Shown here: one piece after another, positions 22,401 through 35,508 of the stretch | Position numbering within the stretch: the stretch's first letter is position 1 | How the letters are laid out: each line of letters begins with the position of its first letter | From: Punica granatum | Taxonomy: Eukaryota; Streptophyta; Magnoliopsida; Myrtales; Lythraceae | Reading direction: 5' to 3' | Length of the DNA stretch: 64,000 bases | Assembly (NCBI RefSeq): GCF_007655135.1 | Contig: NC_045132.1 | Coordinates: 13,206,001-13,270,000, forward strand | The notes under the pieces: model-generated | Told to the model about the DNA's origin: nothing | What the model saw: the letters and a program-made list of their open reading frames with translations, nothing else | Databases searched by the model: none | Position numbers and translations under genes: made by a program

Positions 22401-24277
22401 TTAAATCACTTGGACTAAATAATTGGGTGAACCGATCCTTAATTCGTAAACGCATCGATGATTCCCGGAACGGCGAGAATGCCCTTCTCCATCAAAATTC
22501 ACGATTTCAAAATACCGAGGCACGTGACACGAATAGAATTGATGTCTAGTGAGTACTCACGTGCCATGACTTGGATCCGGGCCCAATTTGAGGCGGCCCG
22601 AGTCGGGGTACGAGAGTCCTTCTTAGACTCCTTCGTGTGACGCGATCTCCAATTTATACACGAACATCACAATTTTATCATCCAAGGGCATAATCGTCTT
22701 TCTGTGATCCATCGATACCCTAGGCGCTAGGGAGTCGGAAACACCTCGATCTATGGACGAAAAGGGGCAACTCGTCCGGGTGCGAGTCTCATTCGCACGG
22801 CCCATTCCGTCCACTTTCGGTGTTTCTATCTACCTATTGTAGATTCGGTGGGGAGCATTTTATTTCAGTTATAAAACACAAAGAGCCGAACTAATCATAC
22901 ATCCGGCCTAATCAAACACTAGGTAATGGATAGGCGGAATGATAGATTCCAAATCTAGAGTCAAAACACGACTTTGGCTAATTCGGTGAAACCGCAGTGA
23001 CACTCAACTGAATAAGGGTCATAAAACAAACACATACATGTAATCGGCTTAGAACCGTATCCTAGCCCTCCCTCTATGTTTGCCTAGGTTAGATGCATTG
23101 TTTGCCAATCAACCCCGGTTAATAACTGATTAAATCACGTACATTCGACTTAATACATTACTTGTCTGTATTCACCGACAATTGTCAGTTGTTGTCTGTA
23201 TTGTGTCAGTTTTATCAGTTTTCTTCTGCTTTGTCTTTGCATATGATAATTTATTGCGGTTCGGGCCCAAGCCCATAGGTCACGTGTTGCACGGGGTCCA
23301 ACGCCCTAAATCACCGAACACGAGGTCCATTGCCTCTTAACTCACCGAGTGCGTGCAATCCGAGTGCGGAATGGGATCTAGCCTCGATTCACCGTTACAC
23401 TCCGAATGCGGCCTATGTGGAAGGCGGATTTGGACTGAGCGCGTGAAACGGGTTTAGATATCACCCGGGAGCTCGATCGGTCCATCGGATATAGTGAGAA
23501 CCGACCGGTTCTCCCGAGAACCGTTGGATCGATCGGACCCGACCCCCGGCTCCTCGAGCCCACGTTGCCTTAATTTGTTTATCGGTCATTTAAAATACTC
23601 GGTGAGCCGGAGCGGAATATTGGCCCAATGCAAACCGATCGGGATCCATTTACTTATTCAGTTAATCTTTGTAATTATTCGAGAGAACATTGTGAGGATT
23701 TTATTTGTATATTCACTCAGTCACTTGTAAGGATCCCCGATTGGTGAGCGAGAGGTCCAAGTGCTGGATTGGTTAAGTTGGTCTATCGCCACCAAAGGGT
23801 GAGTAAGCTTGGATACTCATGGTTCCGGTTCACGCAGGGAAGCGACCATCACGGTTCGATGAACTGTAACGCTAAGATAGTGAACCGACTCCTCGATGCA
23901 CAAGCCTACTCATCTTTCGGACTCTTGGCCCAACTTGATCAATTCATCGAATTTACGGTGTCAAAACGGGTAAGTTGAGCGCAACTCTAAATCACGCGGT
24001 AAATAAACAAAATGGCGAGCCTAGCAAGCTAGAGTATCGAAAGGGCGTGCGGGATATAGGCCCACACGTACGACCATTGCCTTAGCATTTAGGTGTACCC
24101 CGTACCCCTAGACCCGGGTAACTTGCCGGCCCTCGACCTTCAAGTCGTAAAACGGCAAGTGGCAACTCCTTCTCACGTGAGTCCGTCGCGCGTCCCCGGG
24201 AAGGTGGACACTCCCAAGCCGCGTTTGCTTAGGCGCGCGCATGCGTGCCCCGACGAGATGAAATTCGGGTGCACACA
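19418..24277 (+). repeat. Element 1 3' LTR, complete (subfamily B, 4860 bp)
   Basis: Begins TGTCAGCACCCCATTTTGG and ends GTGCACACA. It holds a TATA-like box at 20728-20733, a CT-rich start region, a conserved splice-donor-like CTAG|GTAACA (GT at 21499), YCAAC mini-hairpins near 23293-23340, and the conserved terminal block shared with all other LTRs here (about 23750-24277). There is no gene inside; the short frames are incidental. Confidence 0.9.
20728..20733 (+). promoter_or_regulatory. Putative TATA box, element 1 3' LTR
   Basis: TATAAG lies about 1.3 kb into the LTR and is followed by a CTCTCTC-rich stretch, as in the other copies (31066, 43730, 50607). Transcription would be expected to start some 30 bp downstream. 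Confidence 0.6.
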
Positions 24278-27200
24278 GGTGGAGAAGCCGAGAGAGTAGT
24301 AAACCCATGTGTCGAGGAATTGGTTCACAATCTTGCGTTACAGTTCATCGAACCATGGAGGTTGAATCCCTACGTGAACCAGAACCGCGAGTTCTTGTTT
24401 TTACTTGTATCTGGGCAAGCATTAGACCGATTCGATTAATTCGACTCTCGGACCGTTCGCTCACCGACTGAAATTCTTACATAATGAATGTACAAAATAA
24501 AATCCTTACAATGCTCTCGAAAAACAATAAATACAAATTACAAATGGCCGAATTCCAATCGACTCGCATTCGGTTATTATTCCGCTCTAACTCACCGTGA
24601 GTTTAGGGAAAAGATCGAAGAACTGAAATTCAATGCACGCTCTCACTGAATAGGGCATTGGACCCTGTGAGTGATGATTAGGGTGTTGGACCCTGTGCTC
24701 GATGATTAGGGCATTGAACCCTAATATTATTCGGCCTAGGGATCAGGCTCGACCCGCATGGCAAACAGGGGCGGAAAGATAACAAGCAGCAGGTAAATAA
24801 CAGACAATGTGTTTGTATTCACCGAATGTACGTGGATTAGCAAGTTTATTAATCCGGGGTATTTTGGCATGCAAATCCTACCCTAGACAGACAAACGTGT
24901 GCCAATGTATTAGCATTCGGCTTTTGTTGGAAACTTGAAAAAGAGAGTCAAATCTCATGTGTGTGGATTGCTTTTACAGTTGTTATGTATTATGACATTG
25001 AATTTCCACGGAATTAGCCAAACTCGTGTTTTTACTCTGGATTTGGAATCTAGAATTCCTCCTAACCATTTTCTAGCGTTTGGTTAAGTCGAATGAACTG
25101 ATTAGTCAGGTAATTGTATTTTGATACAGAATACCCAACTGACATCTTAAACGATGCTAAGATGATGGCAAATCACAAAATGATGTTCTTGCCCTTGATT
25201 TGAAAATTTATTTTCATAAAAGGGAAACAACACAATATGTATTTGAAAGTATGAGGGTTTTGAAAAGGGCATTAACACCGTTTTGTAATTCGTCGACACG
25301 AGTTACAAATTAATGTCCAATTTGTGCAAAGTCGTTTAAATTGAATGAATTAACCGTGTGAACGTCCCGATTAACCCGTTCGTGGAATTAATGCTTAAGG
25401 GTTGTGCCGAATGCATTAATTGTGAAAACGATTCGTGACTCGACGACCAAGACGATTCCATAAGGATCGAGGATAATTTGGTCCAATGACCGAAACTACT
25501 CTCGTAACCGAATGGACCCGAATGAGTCATTGATATCCAAATCCATGCATGCTTTGTTTTGAAAAGACATTTTCATACGATATTGCGACGATAATGTAAA
25601 TTGCAAATTACACGAAAGCCGAGAACGGACTCAAAACGGGAAGAGGAAGCCTCATGCAACCCGTACGAGTCTAAGAGGCTCTCGGTTACTTCTCCTTGGA
25701 GATAGCCGAGAGGTCCCATGGCCCGAATGGGTTCCACGAGGTTTCCCCGTCTCGTTTCGAATCATTTCTCGCATGCTTAAACGATAAATATGATAAATGA
25801 TACGATTAAACTAAAGTCGATATTGTCATAATTTGAATAACGCATTCGAACATGCAAACATGCACAAACAAATTATTTAAGGAATCGATAAAACAATACC
25901 GACTTCATGCATGTAATAAAACACGAGAAAACTCGGGAATCGAACTTAGATCGGGCTAAGAAGGCCGTTCTTAACCCGAGGAAAGCAAGCCAAGTCTTGG
26001 TTACCTCTTCTTGAGCCAAACCCGAGAGCTCTTTTGTTTATTTCGGGTCGGGAAGGTCTTCCAAGGGTCGATCTAAATGTTTCCCGACATGCTAACATGT
26101 TATATGATGACGAGCATGCATAATATAACATGAAAGTGTATGAAAACTAAGCCTTGCAAGTTAAACATGCATGAAATGCCATATTACTCCATAGCCATGC
26201 AAATAATGTAAAAAGGCCTAACTCCTCTAAGTCAAGAGTGATTTACCTAGCCTCGGGATACGAGGAAAGAGTCGGGGAAGTGTTCGAAAGTTAGGTGACT
26301 CGGTTGAACGCTTGGAAGAGTGCTCGGGTGCAAGGGCATGCACGTTCGGGGAGCTAGGCGCACGGGGCGTGCCACTGGAGTGCACAGGTGGCGCGCGGGC
26401 TTGCGGGCGTGCCCGAGGGCGCGTGGGTGCGTGTGGCTGGCGCGCTGCTGGCGCACGGCTGGCACTGTTCACCCGAGAGCGACGATTCTTCACCCGAAAT
26501 GCACTAAATGACCTGAAACAATAATTTAAAGACTTCAAATGAAGAAACCAAATTCACCAATGAACTCCATGGGTCCAAAATAAGTGGGATATGGAGTTTG
26601 AGAATTTTTGAACTTAAGTCGAGATGATGAACATCGGCTTTCGACTTAAGAACTCAAGGCTCTTTTTGGATTTTTCGGGTTTCTCTTTTCTTTCTAAGTG
26701 TTGAAACTTGCTGGTTCTTGAGTGTTCTTGGCTATGGAGTTTGAGATGATTTCTTGAAGGAAAAAGGTTGGAGAGAGTGTGTAAGAGGTGAAGTGATTAT
26801 CTTAATCACTTTTGGGCCATTTATAGGCAAAGCTAATGACACAATTAGCAAAAGCAAGTGCTCTTAACCCCCATGCTTAGCAAATTTCGGTTTGATTAAG
26901 AAAATATCAAGCCTCATCTTCTTCCATTGCATTAATGAAGAAGAGATAAGACATTGATGAGCATTTATGAGCATTGATGAGAAGTTGAGTGTTGTCTTCA
27001 ACCTCTCCAAGATATTTTGGCTAAGAGAGGGCAAGTTGGCTTCTTGCATTGAAGAAGAAGAAGAAGCTTCTAAAGCAAAGGGTGACTCATCTTGGGTAGC
27101 CCGTATGTCCCACGACCGAAGAGGAGAAACCGGGAAAAAGCTCGGGTTTCGATTGAACCGCATTCGAGGCTCGTGGTTCGAACCGAATGTTGAATTATCG

Positions 27201-28446
27201 ATATACGCGAGGAAACGGATTTAATGAGTCCGAGATTGACATTTTCCGTGAGGAATTGCCAAATGTCTGTGTGAGGCTCGAAAGCCGGTTTTGCTCCTTT
27301 TATGCACTCAGAGCGAGGTTACCCACTTCTGACAGCATATCTTGTACCTGCATCCCACGTCGATCATTTTGACATAAATTGTCAAATTACGTGGGCACTT
27401 GTCCCTTAAGCCGGTAAATGCAAATATGGAGTCGAAGATGTCCTAAGAGGCCGAAACTGGATTTCTCAAATTGTTTTATGAGTTTCTTGGGCGATCCGGA
27501 GATTACTGTGATCTCTGTTTGCCGAGATTGGGCCTCTAAGGATATGAAAAGTGCATCTGAGACCCTCAAAGCACTGCTCGAGGGGTCTAGATGAGTTGTG
27601 TGATTCATTCCGACGATTCCACATTGAGCGTTGAGATAAGCGACACTGGAATTGCCAACCATCCGGCGTCAAGTTTCCCCAAAGAGGACCTCCGGATATG
27701 GATTTCCACTGAAAATGGTCTTTTGTGCTCCTCGGAGGTTAATCGGGAAACCGAGAAGGGTTTTGCTGTCTGTTTTGCCCAATTGCGAATGTCCGCTGGA
27801 GTTTTCAGGGTAATATAGTGTGAACTTCGTTTGCCATAATTCCATCAGATCGGTCTCCGGTTATGCTCTTCCGAAGAGGGGTATGCCCGTTTTGTTGCTC
27901 GGAAGTCATTCGGGGTGCCTGTATGACTTCCAAAAGACAATCTGAAGCACTGCTCGTGCTCTGTAAGATTGTGGGACATGGCCGCATCTGATATTTGGAA
28001 TTAACTTTTGTCCGAGAAACCGGCATTTTTGGACTTCCACTGAAAAGTTGTCTGTATACAAAAAGTTGTTCTGTATAGAGCAGATGATTTGCGAAATGCG
28101 TTTGAAGACACTTTTCATTTATTTAGCATCGATGTGGATTTTTGAAGTCCAATGTTGGCTATCTTCCGACGGTCGAGCGAACTATCGAAAAATAGGACTG
28201 TCCATGTGGTACATTGGAAATGCCGGTTTTGGACATTATTGAGCTCTCTAGTAACTCTGTTGCTTTTTGATGACCCCTGGGGTCCTTCTGTCATATCCAT
28301 GTGTCATTTGCCCGATTTCGCCGACTTGAGGATGAATAGTGATTTTTTGCTCTGTTAAGTCGTTTTTCTGTATTATGCTCAAGTTGCGGCTTGGATCATT
28401 GCTGATAATGTAATTTGAGTTGGTGAACCAAAATAGGGTGTTGACA
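24278..28446 (-). repeat. Solo LTR (subfamily A), minus strand, main segment
   Basis: This is the remaining ~4.17 kb of the solo LTR whose other end is 10378-10774; joined length is about 4.57 kb against 4.64 kb for the element 3 LTR. Read on the minus strand it starts at 28446 (TGTCAACACCCTATTTTGG). TATAAAT lies at 26825-26819, a splice-donor-like CTAG|GTAAAT near 26250-26241, a GC-rich slot at about 26290-26480, and three YCAAY-loop mini-hairpins at about 24650-24722. No gene is present. Confidence 0.88.
26819..26825 (-). promoter_or_regulatory. Putative TATA box of minus-strand solo LTR
   Basis: Minus-strand TATAAATGGC, the same context as 50607-50616 in element 3. Confidence 0.65.
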
Positions 28447-29093
28447 GGGATGGTGATGGTGACGATGACTATGATTATATTGAGTCTAAGCCTTGGCGAG
28501 GTGGCTGTAAAATGCTGCAACCATGGCATAATTCTTTGAATTTTACCTGATCGAAGTGAGAAATTTGAGTGTGATATAATCAGCCATGGTGGGGCTCCAT
28601 CAATTGTCAAGCTTATGAAATAGGAGGGTATTATGCCTGATTAGATGTTTTGCATAAGGATGACAAGAGGAGGAGAATGGAAAAGAATGGAGACTAGAAA
28701 CATGTGATTCAGGAAACAGAAAAAATGTGAAGGGCGATGAGGATTTGTAAAAACGAATGTTGAAACAATTATGTAGGTATAGATAGCAGTCCAAGGCTTG
28801 GCGTGGTGGCCATGAAAAGCTGCAGCAGGGGAAGGGCTTCTATTTTGTCGGATCAAAATCAGAATCTGGCCTGAATCAGTTCGGCGCTGTTTGGTTTGAG
28901 TGTCATTACATTGAGTCTAAGCCTTGGGGGATGGCTATGAAATGCCGCAGCCATGGCATGATTCCTTCAATTTTACTTTATCAAAATCGAAAATTTGAGT
29001 ATGATATAATCATGGCATTACTAAGGCTGAGAGTACATCTTATGGACACTTATATAGAGGGTTACTGGTGGCAGCTCAACCAACAGTTGCCTT
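28447..29093. repeat. Degenerate tandem array, right-hand continuation
   Basis: This continues the array interrupted at 10377. It holds the GAT-rich block and the phrase TGAGTCTAAGCCTTGGCGAG, closely matching 9105-9140, then the same order of landmarks as 9140-9720, including a GGACAC...GGTTACTGGTGGCAGC ending. It stops at about 29093, where unrelated sequence begins. No gene recognised. Confidence 0.6.
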
Positions 29094-29442
29094 GATGCGA
29101 TTCCCGCCAAGAATGACGAGACCCAACAGCTGAAAGAACCCAAGATCGTTCCACGATCAGATTTGATTGACGAACCCTTAACCCGTTGTTTACAACATAA
29201 ATAAGAACCTTGGTATAACTGACCTCAACCAGTTGTTTATTGCGAAACAAGAACCTCGGTATATAGGAAGACGCCACAAACGGTAATGGAAAGCCGTTTG
29301 ATAAGTCGATGAAGACGCCACAAACGGTGGTGGAAAACCGTTTGATAAGTCGTTGATGAACGCCACGGAAACTTCCGATAAGTTCGAATTAGTTCTTCAA
29401 GAACCAAAGAGAATACTCTCACAATTTTCCGAATGTTCCTTT
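29094..29442 (-). other. Unassigned segment next to the minus-strand Ty3/gypsy fragment
   Basis: This stretch lies between the tandem array and the protease remnant. It starts TGATGCGATTCCCGCC, which could be the reversed CA end of a minus-strand LTR or part of a leader, and contains an imperfect ~43-bp direct repeat beginning GAAGACGCCACAAACGGT at about 29269 and 29312. The protease frame stops at the A-rich junction near 29443, so a deletion probably joined protease to terminal sequence of the same element. Assignment is uncertain. Confidence 0.35.
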
Positions 29443-29633
29443 TTAAAAAAAATTGACTAGAACCTGTTTATTTACCTTCACTTCACCGCATTCATTCAAC
29501 CACTGGAGTTTGTATGGCTTGGGATGTTTTTGGGTATGCAAATCGAGCCCGTCTACCATCAACTTGCTGGCCACATTCACGCAACTTCCTCCATCAACAA
29601 TCAACCCACACACACGATCCTTCACATGGCAAC
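29443..29633 (-). pseudogene. Ty3/gypsy protease remnant (second lineage), cut by element 2
   Basis: Read on the minus strand from 29633, this encodes CHVKDRVCGLIVDGG, then SCVNVAS and a tail ending near KVNKQVLVNF. The DGGS motif is the retropepsin active site in the form found in plant elements with a CCHC gag, unlike the DNGS of the Ogre copies here. The missing upstream part, ending in the matching frame, lies at 47322-47511, so element 2 split this gene. Downstream RT and integrase are absent. Confidence 0.8.
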
Positions 29634-32600
29634 TGTCAGCACTCCATTTTGGTCCACCGGCTCCAACAAAGAACTCCTGGCAATAGCTCGGATTACTGTT
29701 CATGAGTCAACAATTGGGGACGAACGTGCGGACGTGGGAGCACGAACTACGGGAGAGAAGTAGGGTTCTAGAAAGGCGCAGAGGGGCAATTGGAAGAATA
29801 AACAAAATGCCCCGAATCAACAGAAGCTGGCACTGTGGTACTATTCATCGTCGAATCGCCGGGATGTCAAAAGGTATCCATTATGGGACTCTAAAAATCC
29901 TCCGTGGCATCAAAATGACTAATGGCACATCCGAATACATTTTAGACGTCTACTTCTTAAGTCGGCGTGCCTTCAAACATCCACAGATACCTTTCCTGGC
30001 AGGGCTCGGGGAGGCCCGATACACGAACAGATAAACAGTGCCCGAAGACGGGCCTACAAATGTCCAAGGACCATCAGGACCATGGAATGAGTTTCATACT
30101 GTCTTTCGGAGTACAACTCGGTCTCCCAAGCGGATCCCGAGTAGACCCCGATCTGGGAAAAAGACCCTTTCAGACAGGATCTAGCGCTCAGAGCTCATTC
30201 AGTGAAAAGTTGACGTCCGAGCTTCACACCACTCACTCCCTACAACTCCTAAGACTAGGGAAATCATTTCTCCTCGAGCCAAGCAAATCAGTTAGGTCTC
30301 CCGAGTGACAATTCAATGGTCACGAACGCCTCTCGGCAAGTCTTCGGGGCATGTTTCTGACAAACAGAGGCCACAGCGGTCTCCAAACACCTCAGGACAT
30401 TTGGGAAACACTGAGAAATCCCCTATCGCGGATCCCTAGGTTAACTCCGGCTTATGGTCTACGGTCGAGGACGACGAGCCAACAATTCCACACGGGACAA
30501 AAAGCTCACCGAGACGAACACTACAATGCACAAAGGAGCAATTGGAGAACGGGGACGGTCAACTCCACTCTGAATGTCCAAATAGCGCAAAACCAACTCT
30601 CGGGGTGCCGAGTCACCCGAATCTTCGTTCACATGAAGTATGGCGATATTTTGCTCATTCAAATTCTCTTCATGCAAGCATTCCAAATCTATCAATTAAT
30701 CGGACCACGGAAGTCGAGCACATAACCAATCGAGCCCCGAGCTTCTCCCGGCTTTTCCTCAAGCCAAAAAGAGCCCACGGCTCAATCCCTGAGCCTCGGC
30801 TCCAACTCCAAGCCACGGCTTGGCTGCATCTAGCCACGGCTAGATCCCCATGGCCGGCGGCTCAAACCCAAGAGATCCCCCCTCCACACATTTCAAATAT
30901 CTCTTACACGTCCTCACATCCATCACTTCCGATGCTTCTCCATTACTTCCCCCACACTCTAAGTGATACAAACCCCTCCCTAACCCCTCTTCAAAATTCG
31001 GCAGCCCTATAATCCACCCCGTAATCACACTTTGCCTCACTTAATCAAGCCGTTAAGCTCCTCTTTATAAGCCCTTGCACCATTAAGCTTAATCACTTCT
31101 TCAACTCCGCTCTCTCTCAAGCCAACTTCTCTCTAAAATCCTCTCAACCTCCCCACTACCACCAAACCATCATATGACTCGTGCCAAGCCCAACACCGGC
31201 CAAAACCAACCGAAAACCGTCCGGTATTCCAATCACCGCCCGACTCGACTTAAGCCAAACACAACCAAACTTCCTAGCCTACATATTTCCCACCCCCTAA
31301 GTCCATTTCTGGGCTTAGATTTTCGATTTTAAGCCTCCAACCCCGCGTTCCAACCGCGAACACTATCGGGTCCCAATGACGTCCCCCCGGTGCATCTGAG
31401 TTCCCACACGTGTCATTTCCTCCCGCGACTTTAGCGAGTCGTGCCATCACGTTTGAAGGGTCCCTCACAACCCCCACTCTCCCTCGTGAAGAGGTGGTCA
31501 CGGTCCGAGAGCCATACAACCGTGCACAACCTCCGTTTCACCCATTCTCTCTTTATCGGGTTTCATCGTTTCTTGCCGAACTTTCTCTTATCATTTCGGG
31601 TTTGTCCAGGCTCTTGCACATTTGAAGCTGTCCACGAACATTTAGATCTATCCCTTAGGAGTCTAAGGAGCCTAATTTCGCCCGGTGCCGTGGTCGGAGT
31701 CGACGTGCCGACCTCATTTTCTCCAAGCTGCCACTGCCGCTGCTCTCGGGTGTTCACTGCCCATTCGGTCCAGCCGAGTCTTTCGACTCCCAAGGCCACT
31801 TCCCCGACTCTTTCCTCGCATCCAGAGTCTAGGTAAGACTCCTCTACGACTTAGAGAAGCTAGGTTCTTCGATATTTGTTTGATATAGGGTGTTAACACA
31901 TTTAACGAGTCGAAATGCATGCAAGTTTACATTTTTACCTATTCCCATGCAAACTTGCGTCGTTCACCACGTTGCATGTTGTTATAACGTATGATTCCCG
32001 CATTTTAGACTCCAATTGCCGTACAATATGCACGTATAACGAGAAATGGCTCAAATCTAGGGGAATGAGGCCTGCATGGACTCAAGAGAACCATGGAGCC
32101 TCTCGGCTGAACCTCGCGTGGTGAACCGTGAGACTCCTTGGTCTTCTCGGGTCCATGACAATCTCACCCCTCCGGATTTAGTCGTTTCCACATTCATAAT
32201 GTTTATTCATGGTCGTGATGTGTCGGCATGATGAGAAATGTCCGAGATCTAGGGAGGAGAGGTCTCGTGGATCGGTTCTAGCAAGGGAAGCTCACGGCCA
32301 CCTTCCATAGAGGGAGGCCGAGAGATCCCTTGGTTCACCCGAGGCCACGAATCTCTCGTTCCGTGATGTTGGATATTTCTCGTGATTTACTTCCAATTTG
32401 TTATTGAATGAGCCGATGCCGCTTTATTGTTTTCTTTAATACGACGTTTGTGTTTGTATTATGTGTTTGTTTGCACAACCAAGACCATCACGGTATCGGC
32501 TTTGTAAAATGAATGTTATTGACGTGCTTGGCGTGTTATGCATGCAAGAAATGGCTCGAATCGACGTAAGAGACCACCCACGATCCAAGACGGGTCAAGG

Positions 32601-34208
32601 AGACCTCTCAGCCTAGTCCTTTGGAAGATGGCTGAGTGCTCCTTGACCCCTCCCGGGTCTAGGATGGTCTCCTTTCGGTGTCCACTTTCGGTCTTTCTAT
32701 CCCCCTATTATAGATTCGGTGGTGGGCATTTTCATTTCTGTTGCAAAACACGAAAAACCGGATTAATTATGCATTTGGCTTAATCAAACAATAGATAATG
32801 GATAGGTGGAATGCTAGATTCCAATCTAGAGTCAAAATACGAGTTTGGTTAATTCGGTGAAACCGCAGTGACATCTCACAGAATAGAATTCTAAAACAAA
32901 CTCACACATGTAATTGGCCTAGAATCATATCCTAGTCTACCTCTTTGCTTGCCTAAGTTAGATACATTGTTTACTAATCAACCCCGGTTAACAACTGATT
33001 AAATCACGTACATTCGGCTTAATATGCGACTTGTCTGTATTTATCGGTATTTATCGATTTTTGTCAGTTTTTCATCAGTTTTATCAGCTTTTGTCTGTTT
33101 TTCATCAGTTTTATCAGTTTTCTCCTATTTTTCATTTGCTTTTGTTGATTTGTTACGGCTCGGGTCCGAACCCATAGGTTACGTAATACACGGAGTCCAA
33201 CGCCCCAAATCACCGAACACGAGGTCCAACGCCTCCTAACTCATTGAGCGCGTGCAACCTGAGTGAGGAATGGGATCTGGCCTCGAGTCACCTTCACACT
33301 CCAAGTATGGCCTATGTGGAAGGCAATTTGGATTGGATGTGTGAAAGTGTTTAGATATCACCCGGGAGCTCAATCGGTCCAACGGTGACAGTGAGAATCA
33401 ATCGGTTCTCCTACAGACCGTTGGTTCGATCGGACCCGATCCCCGGCTCCTTGAGCCCCGTGTTACCTTAATTCATTTATCGGTTATTCAAAATGCACGG
33501 TGAGCCGGAGCGGAATTTTGGCCCAATGCAAACCGATCAAGATCCATTTACTTATTTAGTTGTACTTTGTAATTATTCGAGAGAACATTGCGAGGATTTT
33601 GTTTGTACATTCACTCATTCATTTGTAAGGATCCCCGATCGGCGAGCGAGAGGTCTGAGTATTGAACCGGTCCAATTAGTCTATTGTTACCAAGAGAGGA
33701 GTAAACTCGAATACTCGTGGTCTCGGTTCGCGCAAGAAATCGACCATCACAATCCGACAAACTGCAACGCGAAGATATTTAATCGATTCCTCAACGCACA
33801 AGCTTACTCATCTTTCGGATTCTTGGCCCAATTTGATCAATTCATCGACTTTACAGTGTCAAAACGGACGAGTCAAGTGCAACCCTAAATCATATGATAA
33901 ATAAACAAAACGGCAAGCTTAGCAAATTAGAGTACCGAAATGGCGTGCGGGATATAGGCCCGCACGTAATAAAACCCCCGAATTCGAAATTTCCAGTTCC
34001 GTATGACCATAGACTTAGCATTTAGGTGTACCTTGTACCTCTAGACCCGGGCCCTCAACGACCCTCGACCTACAGGTCATAAACAGTAAGTGGCGACTTC
34101 TTCTCACGTGCGTCCGTCGCACGTCCCCAGGAAGGTGGACACTCCCAAGCCGCGTTGCTTAGGCTTCGCGCATGTGTGCCCCGACGAGATTAAATTCGGG
34201 TGCGCACA
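29634..34208 (+). repeat. Element 2 5' LTR (subfamily C, 4575 bp)
   Basis: Starts TGTCAGCACTCCATTTTGG and ends GTGCGCACA. It is about 470 bp shorter than the 3' LTR, mainly because it lacks sequence equivalent to roughly 45357-45870 (junction near 32685). It contains TATAAG (31066-31071), the donor-like CTAG|GTAAGA (GT at 31833) and mini-hairpins near 33190-33235. The protein-like frame 33493-33888 lies in the terminal block conserved in all LTRs and shows no sign of being a gene. Confidence 0.9.
31066..31071 (+). promoter_or_regulatory. Putative TATA box, element 2 5' LTR
   Basis: TATAAG within CTCTTTATAAGCCC, followed by a CTCTCTC-rich region; the 3' LTR has the same box at 43730-43735. 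Confidence 0.6.
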
Positions 34209-34211
34209 GCT

Positions 34212-34229
34212 TGGCAACTCCACTGGGGA
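34212..34229 (+). promoter_or_regulatory. Element 2 primer binding site
   Basis: TGGCAACTCCACTGGGGA starts three bases after the LTR end. It differs by one base (G to A) from the element 3 site at 53651. It is complementary to a tRNA 3' end finishing in CCA; Ogre elements are reported to use tRNA-Arg, which I could not check here. Confidence 0.75.
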
Positions 34230-34275
34230 CATATTTAGTGGGTTCGAGCTCAATTCCGTTTGCTTGCTTGCATGT

Positions 34276-35508
34276 GAAGGTGACCGAAGAGGAAGCCGAA
34301 GCCTTCATGAAGATCATAAAGGCGAGCGAATACAAGGTGGTCGAGCAAATGGCCAAGTCCCGGGCCCATGTCTCGTTGCTCGCTCTCCTTCTCAGCTCGG
34401 AACCGCACCGGGAGACCCTCCTGCGGGTACTAACCGCGGTACAAGTTTCGAAGGAAACGCCTCCGGGCAGGATAGAGGAGACCGTCAGCTCCATCTTCTC
34501 CAACACCATCTCGTTCTCGGACGACGAGCTCCCATATGAAGGTTGGGCACATTCGCTGGCGTTACACATTGTCTGCAAGTGTAACAACTGCATCATCGGC
34601 CGAGTCATGATTGACAATGGTTTCGCGCTCAACGTTTGCCCGGTAACCACTTTGAAGTAGAAGAAATGTGGATCTCAACCGCGTCCGCCCGAGCAAAACT
34701 ACCGTCCGAGCTTTCAACGGCTCGCGGAGGGAGGTAAATGGAGAAATCGACCTTCTCATAGAAGTTGGCCCATGCTCGTTCAGCATCACGTTCCAAGTGC
34801 TCGATATCCCGAATGCATTCAGCCTATTGCTCGGAAGGCCTTGGATCCACTCGGCCGGTGCCGTCCCCTCTTCTCTACATCAAAGGTTGAAATTTATCGT
34901 TGAAGAGAAGCTCATCACGGTAAAAGAAGAAGAAGATTACGCCGTCTATAAGGAGACGGCGGTGCCCTACATCAGTGTTGGGGATGATGAAAACCTCTCG
35001 TTCCATTCGTTCGAAACCATCTCCGTCAGTCGGGACTACGGAGAGGTTGGCCCGTCCCGCGCTGATCGCATGATAGGGAAGGTTTTACTGCGCCACAATT
35101 ACACCCCCGGCGCAGGCCTCGGGGCACGCGGACAGGGGATCAACTGCCCCATTGAAGTTGAAGAATACAAGAACAGGAGAGGACTCGGCTTTCGCCCCTC
35201 CTGCCATGAGATCATCGAGGCCTGCAGGGACAACCTCCTCCACCGCCTTGCCGCACACTATGGGAAGCTCAACAGGGGCATTCCAGTTCCCTCGCTATCC
35301 CGCTTCTTTCCTAGGCCCCCACACATCATCGGAAGCACCCTTGACGACCCTTCCTCGGACTCCGACGACGCGCCTGCCGCTCTGCCAGCCGTGTACGCCG
35401 TCACCGAGGAGATTCCTTCAGGGGTTCACATTCGTCTTGCGTAGGAGGATGGGGAGCTTGACAACTGGACCTCAGTCCCGCGCTATTCGGCTGTGATCAC
35501 CGATGTGT
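34276..35508 (+). pseudogene. Element 2 gag-pro remnant (protease and G-patch part)
   Basis: The leader breaks off after TGCTTGCTTGCATG and continues in gag-pro at VTEEEAEAFMKIIKASEYK, so leader, ORF1 and most of gag are deleted. The protease motif is DNGFA (near 34615) in place of DNGSA, a change next to the catalytic Asp. A frame change with a stop (34658-34660) follows, then an open stretch from 34668 with the LLLGRPWIHSAG block and a G-patch-like region (near 35110-35200). A stop at 35442-35444 cuts it 21 codons before the natural end at 35508. Confidence 0.88.

Larger units (their letters stand above)
10775..24277 (+). mobile_element. Element 1: Ogre-type Ty3/gypsy retrotransposon, internally deleted
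   Basis: This element is bounded by TGTCAGCACC at 10775 and CACACA at 24277, with a perfect 5-bp target duplication GGTGG (10770-10774 and 24278-24282). Order: a 5' LTR stub, gag-pro with in-frame stops, an intron, pol with a stop, a frameshift and a deletion, 3' UTR hairpins, a 43-bp tandem repeat, the polypurine tract and a full 3' LTR. One deletion removed about 4.3 kb of 5' LTR, the primer site, leader, ORF1 and the first codons of gag. The LTR remnants differ at roughly 8 of ~245 compared positions by eye. It could not replicate on its own. Confidence 0.92.

Noticed and set aside
10775..24277. Element 1 as an endogenous pararetrovirus or retrovirus with env
   Set aside because: It has LTRs, a polypurine tract and target duplications, gypsy domain order with a second RNase H, and only repeats and hairpins after pol; no envelope or movement protein is visible.
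24278..28446. Minus-strand LTR as the missing partner of the LTR at 1653-4836, forming one large element
   Set aside because: Both lie on the minus strand in the same subfamily, but the segment between holds array DNA and a hAT-like element with no primer site or polypurine tract in the right orientation; the flanking array and near-matching AGGAT/GGGAT fit a solo LTR.
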